Origin: Actinocorallia sp. API 0066
GTDB lineage: Bacteria > Actinomycetota > Actinomycetes > Streptosporangiales > Streptosporangiaceae
Assembly (NCBI RefSeq): GCF_020991275.1
Contig: NZ_JAJLQY010000009.1
Span: 279,701 to 343,700 of the forward strand
DNA length: 64,000 nt
Direction of reading: 5' to 3'
A program made the position numbers and the translations under genes. The notes below the pieces were generated by a model. The model was not told the DNA's origin. It ran no database searches and was given only the letters and a program-made list of their open reading frames with translations. Shown here in pieces: positions 8,991 to 15,700 of the stretch (the first letter of the stretch is position 1; every line of letters starts with the position of its first letter).

Positions 8991-9050
8991 GGTTCCCTTC
9001 CCGCGAGACAGCGCACCAAGCGTACGCTTGTTTGTCACGGGAAGGGAACC
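8991..9050. promoter_or_regulatory. Nested palindromic operator/leader of the aldehyde dehydrogenase gene
   Basis: Two perfect inverted repeats are nested. The outer one has 13-bp arms GGTTCCCTTCCCG (8991-9003) and CGGGAAGGGAACC (9038-9050); its gene-proximal arm contains the Shine-Dalgarno sequence of the aldehyde dehydrogenase. The inner one is a 14-bp perfect palindrome CAAGCGTACGCTTG (9017-9030), the size and symmetry of a TetR-family operator. The inner site could repress transcription while the outer hairpin could mask the ribosome site in a transcript starting beyond 9050; that reading is inference. Confidence 0.65.
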
Positions 9051-9054
9051 CGGG

Positions 9055-9075
9055 GGTCCGTCAGCCGGACGGACC
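9055..9075 (-). terminator. Hairpin after the lipoprotein gene
   Basis: Inverted repeat GGTCCGTC (9055-9062) / GACGGACC (9068-9075) with a 5-nt loop, extended outward by CCCGGG pairing with a 2-nt bulge. It lies 3' of the minus-strand lipoprotein gene and just before the leader of the aldehyde dehydrogenase. Confidence 0.55.
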
Positions 9076-9083
9076 CGGGACGG

Positions 9084-9566
9084 TCAGTCCGCGACCTGCG
9101 TGTAGTTGACGACGCGCCATCCGGTCGCCGGGTAAGGGTCCACGTAGTAGTGGGTGCTTCCGCCTTCGTAGCGCCAGTAGCAGTCGTAGGCGTAGGAGAC
9201 GCCTGAGTCCGCGCCCGGATTGCAGCCTTCGACGTCGGGCGAGGAGGGGGCGGGCACGCTGAAGACCTTCTCCACGGTGCGCGGTCCCGCCGCCTTCAGC
9301 GCGTCCGTCTTGTCGTTGTTGATGCGCGCCTGGATGAGCCGGGTCACCGCCTCCTTCGCGTCGGCGAAGCCGATCGCGGCGGCCGACGCGGCTGCCGTCC
9401 CGGTCGGCGGGGGCGTGCCCGGCCCGGCGGTGGCCGCGGGCGCGGACGGGCTGTCCGCCGGGGCGGACGGCTCCGGGGCGGGGCCGCCGGACGGTTCCGT
9501 CCCGGCGCACCCGGCGAGTGCCAGGGAGGCGACGGCGGCGACGGCGAGTAGGCGCGAACGAGGCAC
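9084..9566 (-). CDS. Putative lipoprotein, function unknown
   Basis: A 160-residue product with a textbook lipobox: LALAGC, Cys20. A Pro/Ala/Ser/Gly-rich linker of about 40 residues follows (typical for spanning the peptidoglycan), then a compact domain starting about residue 65 (IGFADAKEAVTRLIQARINN) with two Cys (EGCNPG, AYDCYW) that may form a disulfide. The C-terminal part (THYYVDPYPATGWRVVNYT) resembles the short secreted domains common in actinomycete lipoproteins. No named family recognised. Separated from the aldehyde dehydrogenase downstream by a hairpin. Confidence 0.75.
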   Translation of the reverse strand: MPRSRLLAVAAVASLALAGCAGTEPSGGPAPEPSAPADSPSAPAATAGPGTPPPTGTAAASAAAIGFADAKEAVTRLIQARINNDKTDALKAAGPRTVEKVFSVPAPSSPDVEGCNPGADSGVSYAYDCYWRYEGGSTHYYVDPYPATGWRVVNYTQVAD

Positions 9567-9670
9567 GGGGGCTCATCTCTCTGGGGGTCCTGCGCCGATC
9601 GTAGGGCGCGGAACCGTCCCGCACACCCGTCATCGCAGGTCGAGCATCACATCGAGCCTCATGTCGGACC

Positions 9671-10726
9671 TCAGGTGAGGATCTGGTCGAGGTCGAACTC
9701 GACCGGCACCTCCAGTTGCTCGTAGGTGCACGACTCAGGGGTCCGGTCCGTGCGCCAGCGCCGGAAGCGCGCGGTGTGCCGGAACCTGTCGCCTTCCATG
9801 TGCTCGTAGGCGACCTCGCACACCAGCTCGGGGCGGAGCGCGACCCACGACAGGTCCTTCTTGCCCGTCCAGCGGGACACCGCGCCCGGCATCCTGTCGG
9901 CCTCGCCCTGCGCGGCCCACCCCGCCCACGGGTGCCCGGCGATGTCGGCGATCCGATAAGGCTCCAGCTCGCCTACGAGCTCCTCCCGGCGTTTCATAGT
10001 GAACGACGCCGCCACGCCGACGTGCCTGAGCCGCCCCTCGTCGTCCCAGAGGCCGAGCAGGAGGGAGCCGACTATGGGCCCGCTCTTGTGCCAGCGGAAC
10101 CCCGCCACGACGCAGTCGGCCGTGCGCTCGTGCTTCACCTTGTACATGAGGCGCTTGTCGGGCGCGTAGGGGACGTCCGCGGGCTTGGCGACCACGCCGT
10201 CCAGGCCCGCGCCCTCGAACTCGCCGAACCACCGCTCGGCGACCTCGAACGACTCGGTGATGGGCGTGACGTGGACGGGTGGCCGCGCCCCGGCCAGCGC
10301 CTCCTCCAACAGCGCGCGGCGCTGCCGGAAAGGGGCGTCGAGGTAAGCCGTGTCGTCCAGGGCGAGCACGTCGAAGGCGACGAAGGAGGCGGGCGTCTGC
10401 TCGGCCAGCAGGTTGACGCGTGAGGCAGCCGGGTGGATGCGTTGGGAGAGCAGGTCGAAATCGAGCCGCCCGCCGCGCCGGATGATGACCTCGCCGTCGA
10501 TCACGCAGCGCTCCGGCAGCTCCCGCCTGACCGTCTCGACGAGCTCGGGGAAGTACCGGGTGAGCGGCTTCTCACCCCGGCTCGACAGCACGACCTCGTC
10601 GCCGTCGCGGAAGACGACGCACCGGAAGCCGTCGAACTTCGGCTCGTAGTAAAGATCTCCCCGCGGCATGGTCTTGACGGCCTTGGCCAGCATGGGCGCG
10701 ACCGGCGGACTGATCGGCAGGTCCAT
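9671..10726 (-). CDS. ligC: ATP-dependent DNA ligase, LigC type
   Basis: A 351-residue ligase that seals nicks with ATP. The adenylated lysine is Lys30 in EPKFDGFR (KxDG motif I); downstream are FVAFDVLALD (motif III), GLDGVVAKPADVPY (motif IV) and DCVVAGFRWHKSG (motif V), then the OB-fold with WVALRPELVCEVAYEHM. No extra nuclease or polymerase domain, so it is the LigC rather than LigD form. The ATG at 10726 is chosen because a -10-like element ends 6 nt upstream, compatible with a leaderless transcript, and because the longer frame has an atypical N-terminus. Start-to-start distance from the divergent reductase gene is only 22 bp. Confidence 0.95.
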   Translation of the reverse strand: MDLPISPPVAPMLAKAVKTMPRGDLYYEPKFDGFRCVVFRDGDEVVLSSRGEKPLTRYFPELVETVRRELPERCVIDGEVIIRRGGRLDFDLLSQRIHPAASRVNLLAEQTPASFVAFDVLALDDTAYLDAPFRQRRALLEEALAGARPPVHVTPITESFEVAERWFGEFEGAGLDGVVAKPADVPYAPDKRLMYKVKHERTADCVVAGFRWHKSGPIVGSLLLGLWDDEGRLRHVGVAASFTMKRREELVGELEPYRIADIAGHPWAGWAAQGEADRMPGAVSRWTGKKDLSWVALRPELVCEVAYEHMEGDRFRHTARFRRWRTDRTPESCTYEQLEVPVEFDLDQILT

Positions 10727-10732
10727 GCCCCA

Positions 10733-10741
10733 AGATAACCT
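10733..10741. promoter_or_regulatory. Overlapping divergent -10 elements for ligC and the RibD-C reductase (leaderless)
   Basis: The 22-bp gap between the two ATG codons (10726 minus, 10749 plus) contains AGATAACCT. Read rightward it gives TAACCT ending 7 nt before the plus ATG; read leftward it gives TTATCT ending 6 nt before the minus ATG. These distances put the transcription starts at the start codons, the usual geometry of actinobacterial leaderless genes. No ribosome site is visible for either gene. Confidence 0.6.
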
Positions 10742-10748
10742 GTGACGC

Positions 10749-11453
10749 ATGAGGCGTCTGCTGCCGGATCCCGCGGAGGACATCGACCCGTACTACGAGT
10801 ACGGCGTCGCCGGCGACTGGCTGCGCGTGCACATGGTGCTGAGCGCCGACGGCTCCGCCACCGACGAGGAGGGCTGGTCGGACAAGCTCGGCGGCGCCGC
10901 CGACTTCCGGGTGTTCCGCGCGCTGCGCGCCCTCGCCGACGGGATCATGGTCGGCGCGGCCACGGTGCGGTCGGGCCGGATCAAGCCCGCCCGGCTCACC
11001 AAGGAGATGGCGGCGCGGCGCGGCCGTCCGCCCGCGCCGATCGTCGTGGTGAGCCGCTCCCTCGACCTCGACTGGGAGTCGGCCCTGTTCAGCGAGGGGG
11101 AGCCGATCGTCGTCACCTCCGACGGCGCGCACGCCCCGGCGCCCGCGCACGTGCGCGTCGTCTCGGCCGGCGACGGCGACGTGGACCTGCGGCTCGCGGT
11201 CCGCCGCCTGCGCGAGGAGCACGGGTTGCGCCACCTGCTGTGCGAGGGCGGCCCCGGCCTCACCACGTCGGTTCTGCGCGAGAACCTCGCCGACGAGTTG
11301 TGCCTGAACGTCGCGCCAACGCTCATCGGCGCGGCGCGCCACACCCGGCTGGTGAACGACCTGGAACGCCGTGAGCTGGCGCTGGAGGCCGTCTACGAGG
11401 ACGAGGGTGTGCTGTTCCTGCGGTACCGCCCGGACGGCGCTCCGGCGTCCTGA
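10749..11453 (+). CDS. RibD C-terminal-domain (pyrimidine reductase/DHFR-fold) family protein
   Basis: A 234-residue NADPH-dependent reductase-fold protein of the RibD_C family. Key stretches: VHMVLSADGSATDEEGWSDK (N-terminal substrate strand), ADGIMVGAATVRSG (nucleotide-binding turn), HLLCEGGPGLTTSVL (the conserved EGG motif) and ELCLNVAPTLIG. The deaminase half of bifunctional RibD is missing and no rib genes adjoin, so a role in riboflavin synthesis is not shown; many actinomycete paralogues are uncharacterised reductases. It is divergently transcribed from ligC with a shared, probably leaderless, promoter. Confidence 0.85.
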   Translation: MRRLLPDPAEDIDPYYEYGVAGDWLRVHMVLSADGSATDEEGWSDKLGGAADFRVFRALRALADGIMVGAATVRSGRIKPARLTKEMAARRGRPPAPIVVVSRSLDLDWESALFSEGEPIVVTSDGAHAPAPAHVRVVSAGDGDVDLRLAVRRLREEHGLRHLLCEGGPGLTTSVLRENLADELCLNVAPTLIGAARHTRLVNDLERRELALEAVYEDEGVLFLRYRPDGAPAS

Positions 11454-11528
11454 GGGCCGCGCGCGGCCACTCCGACACACCCCGCCAAACCCTGACATCT
11501 AGGATTTCTGGCGACTCTTCGGCGTACC

Positions 11529-11553
11529 TGGACAAGTATGGATAATTTGTCCA
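11529..11553 (+). promoter_or_regulatory. Inverted repeat upstream of the secreted peptidoglycan-binding protein
   Basis: TGGACAA (11529-11535) and TTGTCCA (11547-11553) form a 7-bp inverted repeat flanking an AT-rich core containing GGATAAT, the most AT-rich spot for kilobases. The core could be a -10 element covered by a repressor site. It lies about 90 bp before the TTG start of the gene. Confidence 0.4.
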
Positions 11554-11643
11554 TCTCAGGCCACATCGGGATCTTGATCTTGAGTGTTCAGAAACGGGAA
11601 TCTCTGATCATCGTGCCCGTACGGTGTGTCGAAGGAGCTTTCC

Positions 11644-12624
11644 TTGCGCAAGGCAGCGTTGCCCCTAACTGCGGTCCTTCTCCTCTCCCTCCTCGCCCCC
11701 GCGCCCGCCCACGCGGCCCCCTCGTTCGCCGAGGGCGCCGAGGACGCGGTGGCCGAGGCGTTCCCCCAGACGGCGCTCTCCACCGAGCTGGAGACCACCG
11801 TCCCGTCCGAGATAGATCCGACCCAGAAGGTCGAGCACGACTACGTCGCGCTGCGCGGCGGCGGCAAGGTCGTCGCGGTGCTGCGCGAGGTGGGCGCCGT
11901 CCGGCCCGTCGAAAGGGAGCTGACCCCGGGACGGGTCGTCGGCGAGGGCAAGGCCAAGCGCGCCAAGGCCGGTGAACGCAAGGTGCGGTTCTTCAGCACC
12001 GCCGACTCCTACGGGCCCGGCCTACTGATCGCCGCGTGGTCCGAGCGCTCAGGGGTGAACTACCGGGTGGCGGTCCGCGAGCCCGCCACCCGAGCGGACC
12101 TGCTGAAGATCGTCAAGGCACTTCCCGCAGACACCTCCAAGCCGTCGCGGAAGGCGCTCGCCGCGATCCGCAAGGCGGGCCCGGCCAAGCGGCCCGCGGC
12201 CGAACGCTCCACCTCCAGCCTCTTTGTGGACGGCGCCGGCCTGCCGCAGGACGACTGGGGCGACGAGGCGACGCTCTGCAACGGCTGCTCCTACTCCTAC
12301 AGCAACTACACGTGGCTCTGGCAGAAGGTGCTGAACGCCGACGGCAAGCTCGCCGCAGGCGGCGTGGACTGCTCCTTCGGCCCGACCACGGCCAACGCGA
12401 CGAAGTCATGGCAGAGCATGGAGGGCCTCGCCTCGGACGGCATCGTGGGCCAGGCCACGCGAGGGGCCGCAGACAACTACCTCGTGCACGGCGGCGGGAT
12501 CGTCGTCTACTACACGGGCATCAACTCCGAGGTCAGCCTCCGGCGGCTGAGCACCGACGCCAACGCCTACTACAACTGGAACAGCACCAAGAAGATCGCC
12601 TACACGTACGTCTCGCTGTGCTGA
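11644..12624 (+). CDS. Secreted protein with C-terminal peptidoglycan-binding domain
   Basis: A 326-residue exported protein. I choose the TTG at 11644 because AAGGAG sits 6 nt upstream and translation from it begins directly with a signal peptide (MRKAALPLTAVLLLSLL, cleavage predicted at AHA-AP about residue 24); the longer GTG reading (11626) would bury the ribosome site in coding sequence. Residues about 40-170 are a mixed-charge domain of unknown function. The C-terminus (about 205-285) has the PG_binding_1 pattern: WLWQKVLNADGKL, DCSFGPTTANATKSWQ, then SDGIVGQATRGAADNYL. No catalytic hydrolase motif was seen; it probably binds the cell wall. Confidence 0.82.
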   Translation: MRKAALPLTAVLLLSLLAPAPAHAAPSFAEGAEDAVAEAFPQTALSTELETTVPSEIDPTQKVEHDYVALRGGGKVVAVLREVGAVRPVERELTPGRVVGEGKAKRAKAGERKVRFFSTADSYGPGLLIAAWSERSGVNYRVAVREPATRADLLKIVKALPADTSKPSRKALAAIRKAGPAKRPAAERSTSSLFVDGAGLPQDDWGDEATLCNGCSYSYSNYTWLWQKVLNADGKLAAGGVDCSFGPTTANATKSWQSMEGLASDGIVGQATRGAADNYLVHGGGIVVYYTGINSEVSLRRLSTDANAYYNWNSTKKIAYTYVSLC

Positions 12625-12675
12625 CGCGCCCCCGCTGAGCACCCCTGACGGAGATTCCTCTCTTTCCGGGATCTA

Positions 12676-12706
12676 TGACAACCTTCCGCTGCTTTCCAAC
12701 GTGTAG
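12676..12706 (+). promoter_or_regulatory. ECF-type promoter of the sigma/anti-sigma operon
   Basis: TGACAACC (12676-12683) and CGTGTAG (12700-12706), separated by 16 bp, match the -35 and -10 pattern commonly seen before SigE-family ECF genes of actinomycetes (GACAACC and CGTCTA-like). It lies 28 bp before the sigma factor start, so positive autoregulation is likely but inferred. Confidence 0.6.
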
Positions 12707-12734
12707 TGGTTGTTAAGCGACGGAAGGGGCAGGG

Positions 12735-13262
12735 GTGAACGACGCCGCAGCCGATTTCACCCGGTTCGTTGAGGACCACGGTGCGGGTCTGCTCCGGTTC
12801 GCGACGGCCCTGACCGGGGACCGGCACCGGGCGGAGGACCTCGTCCAGGCCGTCCTGGAGCGTGCCTTCCCCCGGTGGCGGCGCATCCGTAGGCACGGCG
12901 ACCCGCTCTGGTACCTGCGCCGCTCGATCGTCAACGCGGCCAAGGACGGCTGGCGCAGCGACGTCAGGACGCTCGCCGCCGTCGAACGGCTCGGCGCGGA
13001 GGAGCGGCCCGTCTGCACGCCGTGCGACGACTACGTCGCCAGGGACGCGGTGCGGCGGGCGCTCGCGGTGCTCCCGCAGGGCCAGCGGACCGTCGTCGTG
13101 CTGCGGTACTGGGAGGGGCTGAGCGAGGCGGAGACCGCGGAACTCATGGGCGTGACGACGGGCACGGTGAAGAGCCAGACGCACAGGGCGATGAAGGCGC
13201 TGCGCGCCGCGCTCGACCCGCGCGAGGCACTGGTCGCTGGGGGAGAGGGAGCGGGGCTGTGA
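12735..13262 (+). CDS. SigE-family ECF RNA polymerase sigma factor
   Basis: A 175-residue sigma-70-type ECF factor starting at GTG with GGGGCAGGGG upstream. Region 2 contains LLRFATALTGDRHRAEDLVQ and PRWRRIRRHGDPLWYLRRSI; region 4 contains RALAVLPQGQRTVVVLRYWE, LSEAETAELMGVTTGTVKSQ and HRAMKALR, the helix-turn-helix for the -35 element. The VxSxTHRA-type end and spacing are those of the actinomycete SigE family, whose members are typically paired with a membrane protein encoded downstream. Here that partner overlaps by 4 bp (GTGA). A matching ECF promoter lies upstream. The signal sensed is unknown. Confidence 0.9.
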   Translation: MNDAAADFTRFVEDHGAGLLRFATALTGDRHRAEDLVQAVLERAFPRWRRIRRHGDPLWYLRRSIVNAAKDGWRSDVRTLAAVERLGAEERPVCTPCDDYVARDAVRRALAVLPQGQRTVVVLRYWEGLSEAETAELMGVTTGTVKSQTHRAMKALRAALDPREALVAGGEGAGL

Positions 13263-13882
13263 CGACTGACGACGAGTTCGGCGCCCTCGTCCGCGAGGTG
13301 ATCGACAGTGAGGTGGTCGGCCTCGCACCACCCGAGGGCCTCGCCGTCCGCGCCATCGGCGGCGCGCGGCGCAGGCGGGCGCGGCGCGCGCTGGGCGTCG
13401 CGCTGGCGGCCGCCGCGACCTCGGCGGCGGTCTTCACCGCGCCCGTCGTGCTCCGGCCGTCCGCGCCCGCGCCGCCTGAGCTCTCGACGCCCGTGGCGTC
13501 CGCGCGCGCGCTGGACGCCGCGCGGATCGCGGCGTTGCCGGACGGCTGGAAGCGGGACGGCTCGGACGGGGTCGTGCGCGACCTCGGATCCATGTCGCGC
13601 ACGGAGTTCGTGCTCGTGGCGGACGGCGGCCACCGGGCACGGCTCGTCCACGTGCATGTGTACGAGGGGGATGTCTCGCTCGAAAGGGCGGCCGCCGAGT
13701 ACGGGGTGCCCGAGACGGCCCCTGAGGACGTGCCTTGGGGGCGGGCGCTGAGCGCCTTCCGGCCCTCGGACGGCGTGTCCTTTGTCGTCTGGGAGAAGGA
13801 GACGGGGCTTGTTGTGGTTGTGCAAGCCAGGCTGCCCAAGGCGGAGGTCTTGTGGCTGATGAGAGAGATGGTGATCGAGTGA
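13259..13882 (+). CDS. Putative membrane partner (anti-sigma-like) of the ECF sigma factor
   Basis: A 207-residue single-pass membrane protein. The GTG at 13259 overlaps the sigma stop (GTGA). The cytoplasmic N-terminus (residues 1-45) is short and ends in an Arg-rich stretch (GGARRRRARRALG), then one transmembrane helix (about 45-65) and an outside domain with ALPDGWKRDG and FVLVADGGHRARLVHVHVYE. No zinc HxxxCxxC anti-sigma motif is present; SigE-family partners often lack it. Assignment as anti-sigma rests on position and topology, not on a recognised domain. Its stop in turn overlaps a possible 22-codon ORF. Confidence 0.7.
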   Translation: MTTDDEFGALVREVIDSEVVGLAPPEGLAVRAIGGARRRRARRALGVALAAAATSAAVFTAPVVLRPSAPAPPELSTPVASARALDAARIAALPDGWKRDGSDGVVRDLGSMSRTEFVLVADGGHRARLVHVHVYEGDVSLERAAAEYGVPETAPEDVPWGRALSAFRPSDGVSFVVWEKETGLVVVVQARLPKAEVLWLMREMVIE

Positions 13883-13947
13883 TCGGCAGGATCCACTTCA
13901 AGAAGATCGAGGTCGAGGAGCGCGAAGGCGAGGAGCGCCGTGACTAA
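13879..13947 (+). CDS. Possible 22-residue coupled micro-ORF
   Basis: A GTG overlapping the anti-sigma-like gene's stop (GTGA) opens a 22-codon frame ending in TAA at 13947. The peptide begins MIGRIHFKKIEVE and is otherwise rich in Glu and Arg. The tight overlap repeats the arrangement of the two genes before it, which is the only evidence for translation; it may be chance in a GC-rich frame. Confidence 0.3.
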   Translation: MIGRIHFKKIEVEEREGEERRD

Positions 13948-13969
13948 AACCTATCTAACCCGTAGGAAT

Positions 13970-13980
13970 TATTGACAATA
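13970..13980 (+). promoter_or_regulatory. Palindromic promoter element before the TauD-like gene
   Basis: TATTGACAATA is an 11-bp palindrome around a central A and includes a consensus-like TTGACA. It lies in an AT-rich patch that also holds CCTA-9 bp-TAGG (13950-13966), 55 bp upstream of the ATG. A promoter/operator role is inferred; no good -10 follows at 17 bp. Confidence 0.35.
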
Positions 13981-14035
13981 GCGGTGGCCGGGTGTTCCCA
14001 TGGGTGTCGCGCGCCCGCCCTGAGAGGAGCATCCG

Positions 14036-14923
14036 ATGGCAGACATCGACTTCCGCAAGGTCGGCGGACGGATCGGGGCCGAGGTGGTCGGCCTCGACGT
14101 CCGCGAACTCGACGAAGCGCTGTTCACCGAGGTCAACGCGGCACTCCTGGAGCACAAGGCGCTCGTCTTCCGCGGCCAGCACCTCGACGACGCGGGACAG
14201 GTGGCGTTCGCCTCCCGCTTCGGCCCGCTCACCGGCGCCCACCCGACGGTCCCGTCCGTCGAGGGGCAGCCGCAGATCCTGGAGGTCAACGGAGACGAGG
14301 GCATCCGGGCCAACAACTGGCACACCGACGTCACGTTCGTCCGGACGCCGCCCAAGGCGAGCACCCTGCGCGGCATCATCGTGCCCCCGTACGGCGGCAA
14401 CACCCTCATCGCCAACAGCGTCACCGCCTACAACGACCTGCCTGCACCGCTCAGGGAGTTCGCCGACAAGGCGTGGGCCGTGCACACCAACGACTACGAC
14501 TACGTCCAGCCGCAGTTCGAGACCGAGGCACGGCAGGAGCACCGCAAGGTGTTCACCTCCACGAGGTACCGGACCGCCCACCCGGTCGTCCGAGTGCATC
14601 CGGAGACGGGCGAGCGAGGGCTGTTCATCGGAGGCTTCGCCCAGACGATCGTCGGCCTCTCCACCCGGGAGTCCCGCGCGATCCTCGACCTGCTCCAGCA
14701 CTACGTCACCCGGCCGGAGAACATCTTCCGCGTCCAGTGGGAGCCGGGCGACCTGGTGCTCTTCGACAACCGCGCGACGCAGCACTACGCGCCGGACGAC
14801 TACGGCGACCTGCCCCGCCACCTGCGCCGGGTGACGATCGCGGGCGACGTGCCCGTGAGCATCACCGGCGAGGAGAGCAGGATCCTCGAAGGCGACGAGG
14901 CACGCCACTACACGCCCGCCTGA
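14036..14923 (+). CDS. TauD/TfdA-family 2-oxoglutarate-dependent dioxygenase
   Basis: A 295-residue Fe(II)/2-oxoglutarate dioxygenase. The iron triad is visible: His96 and Asp98 in NNWHTDVTF and distal His250 in NRATQHYAPDDYG, with the 2-oxoglutarate-binding Arg in RRVTIAG. The N-terminal ALVFRGQHLDD block is typical of taurine dioxygenase-like enzymes, which release sulfite from organosulfonates, but alkylsulfatases and herbicide-degrading members share these motifs; no sulfonate transporter adjoins. A clear Shine-Dalgarno (GAGAGGAG) precedes the ATG. Followed by a strong bidirectional hairpin. Confidence 0.9.
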   Translation: MADIDFRKVGGRIGAEVVGLDVRELDEALFTEVNAALLEHKALVFRGQHLDDAGQVAFASRFGPLTGAHPTVPSVEGQPQILEVNGDEGIRANNWHTDVTFVRTPPKASTLRGIIVPPYGGNTLIANSVTAYNDLPAPLREFADKAWAVHTNDYDYVQPQFETEARQEHRKVFTSTRYRTAHPVVRVHPETGERGLFIGGFAQTIVGLSTRESRAILDLLQHYVTRPENIFRVQWEPGDLVLFDNRATQHYAPDDYGDLPRHLRRVTIAGDVPVSITGEESRILEGDEARHYTPA

Positions 14924-14951
14924 GCGCGCCGAACGCGCCGAACGTCTGACA

Positions 14952-14978
14952 GGGACGGCCGGAGCCCCCGGCCGTCCC
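14952..14978. terminator. Bidirectional hairpin terminator
   Basis: Perfect 11-bp inverted repeat GGGACGGCCGG (14952-14962) / CCGGCCGTCCC (14968-14978) with a 5-nt loop, exactly between the convergent TauD-like and TetR genes. Confidence 0.75.
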
Positions 14979-14988
14979 CGCGCCGTTC

Positions 14989-15618
14989 TCAGGCCGGGCG
15001 GGGGGCGGTGGAGGTGAGCGTGGCCATGATGAGGGACGTGCAGCGGTCCACCAGGTCGGCGCGCTTACCCGGCAGGTCGCCCGCCAGCCACGCGGTGAGG
15101 ATCTCGCTGAACCCGCCGACGATGAACCGGGCGGCGAACACGATCTGCGGGCTCGGATCCGAGTGCAGGACCGGCTCGCCCGTCATCAGCTTGGCGAACA
15201 TCTGCGAGGTGGCCAGGCGGCGCTCGGCGAGCACCGGGCTGGCCATCGCCTCGGCGAGCACAAGACGGCCCTTGCGCGGGTCGTCGGCGTAGAAGTCCAC
15301 GATCGCGGTGACGACGGCCCACACCCTGTCGCGCGTCCGGTCCGGGGCGGTGAGCAGCGCGGCGAGCGCCGCCTCCCGCACTTCGGTGACGATCCCGTCG
15401 TAGACGGCGGTGATGAGCGAGTCCAGATCCTGGAAGCTCTCGTAGAAGTAGCGGGGGGTCAGCCGGGCCCGCTCGATCACCCCGCGCACCGTCGTGCCGC
15501 GCAGCCCCTCGGTGCCGAGCAGGTCGAGGCCGGCCTCCAGCAGCCGGGCGCGCCGTTCGGCGACCCGGGCCTCGGGGCTGGCGCCGCCGTAGATGCGGCG
15601 GCTCGGCACGGCGTTCAT
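14989..15618 (-). CDS. TetR/AcrR-family transcriptional regulator
   Basis: A 209-residue dimeric repressor type. The N-terminal DNA-binding domain shows AERRARLLEAGLDLLGTEGL, then GTTVRGVIERARLTPRYFYESFQDLDSL, the standard TetR helix-turn-helix with the YxF/YExF end. The ligand domain (about 90-200) is divergent, so the ligand cannot be named. The ATG at 15618 gives the usual short N-terminal arm; the longer frame adds an atypical leader. It lies 82 bp downstream of purB on the same strand; its own upstream region contains AACG-TC-CGTT, a possible autoregulatory half-site pair. Confidence 0.88.
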   Translation of the reverse strand: MNAVPSRRIYGGASPEARVAERRARLLEAGLDLLGTEGLRGTTVRGVIERARLTPRYFYESFQDLDSLITAVYDGIVTEVREAALAALLTAPDRTRDRVWAVVTAIVDFYADDPRKGRLVLAEAMASPVLAERRLATSQMFAKLMTGEPVLHSDPSPQIVFAARFIVGGFSEILTAWLAGDLPGKRADLVDRCTSLIMATLTSTAPRPA

Positions 15619-15700
15619 CCCGCCATCCTGACAGAACATCCGTCGTCGCACCGGCGGACCGGGGAACGAAGGTAACGTCCGTTGTCAGTCGTGGGCGGTG

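Noticed and set aside
11454..11643. c-di-AMP (ydaO-type) riboswitch before the peptidoglycan-binding protein gene
   Set aside because: Such leaders are known for wall enzymes, but the conserved sequence blocks are not visible here.
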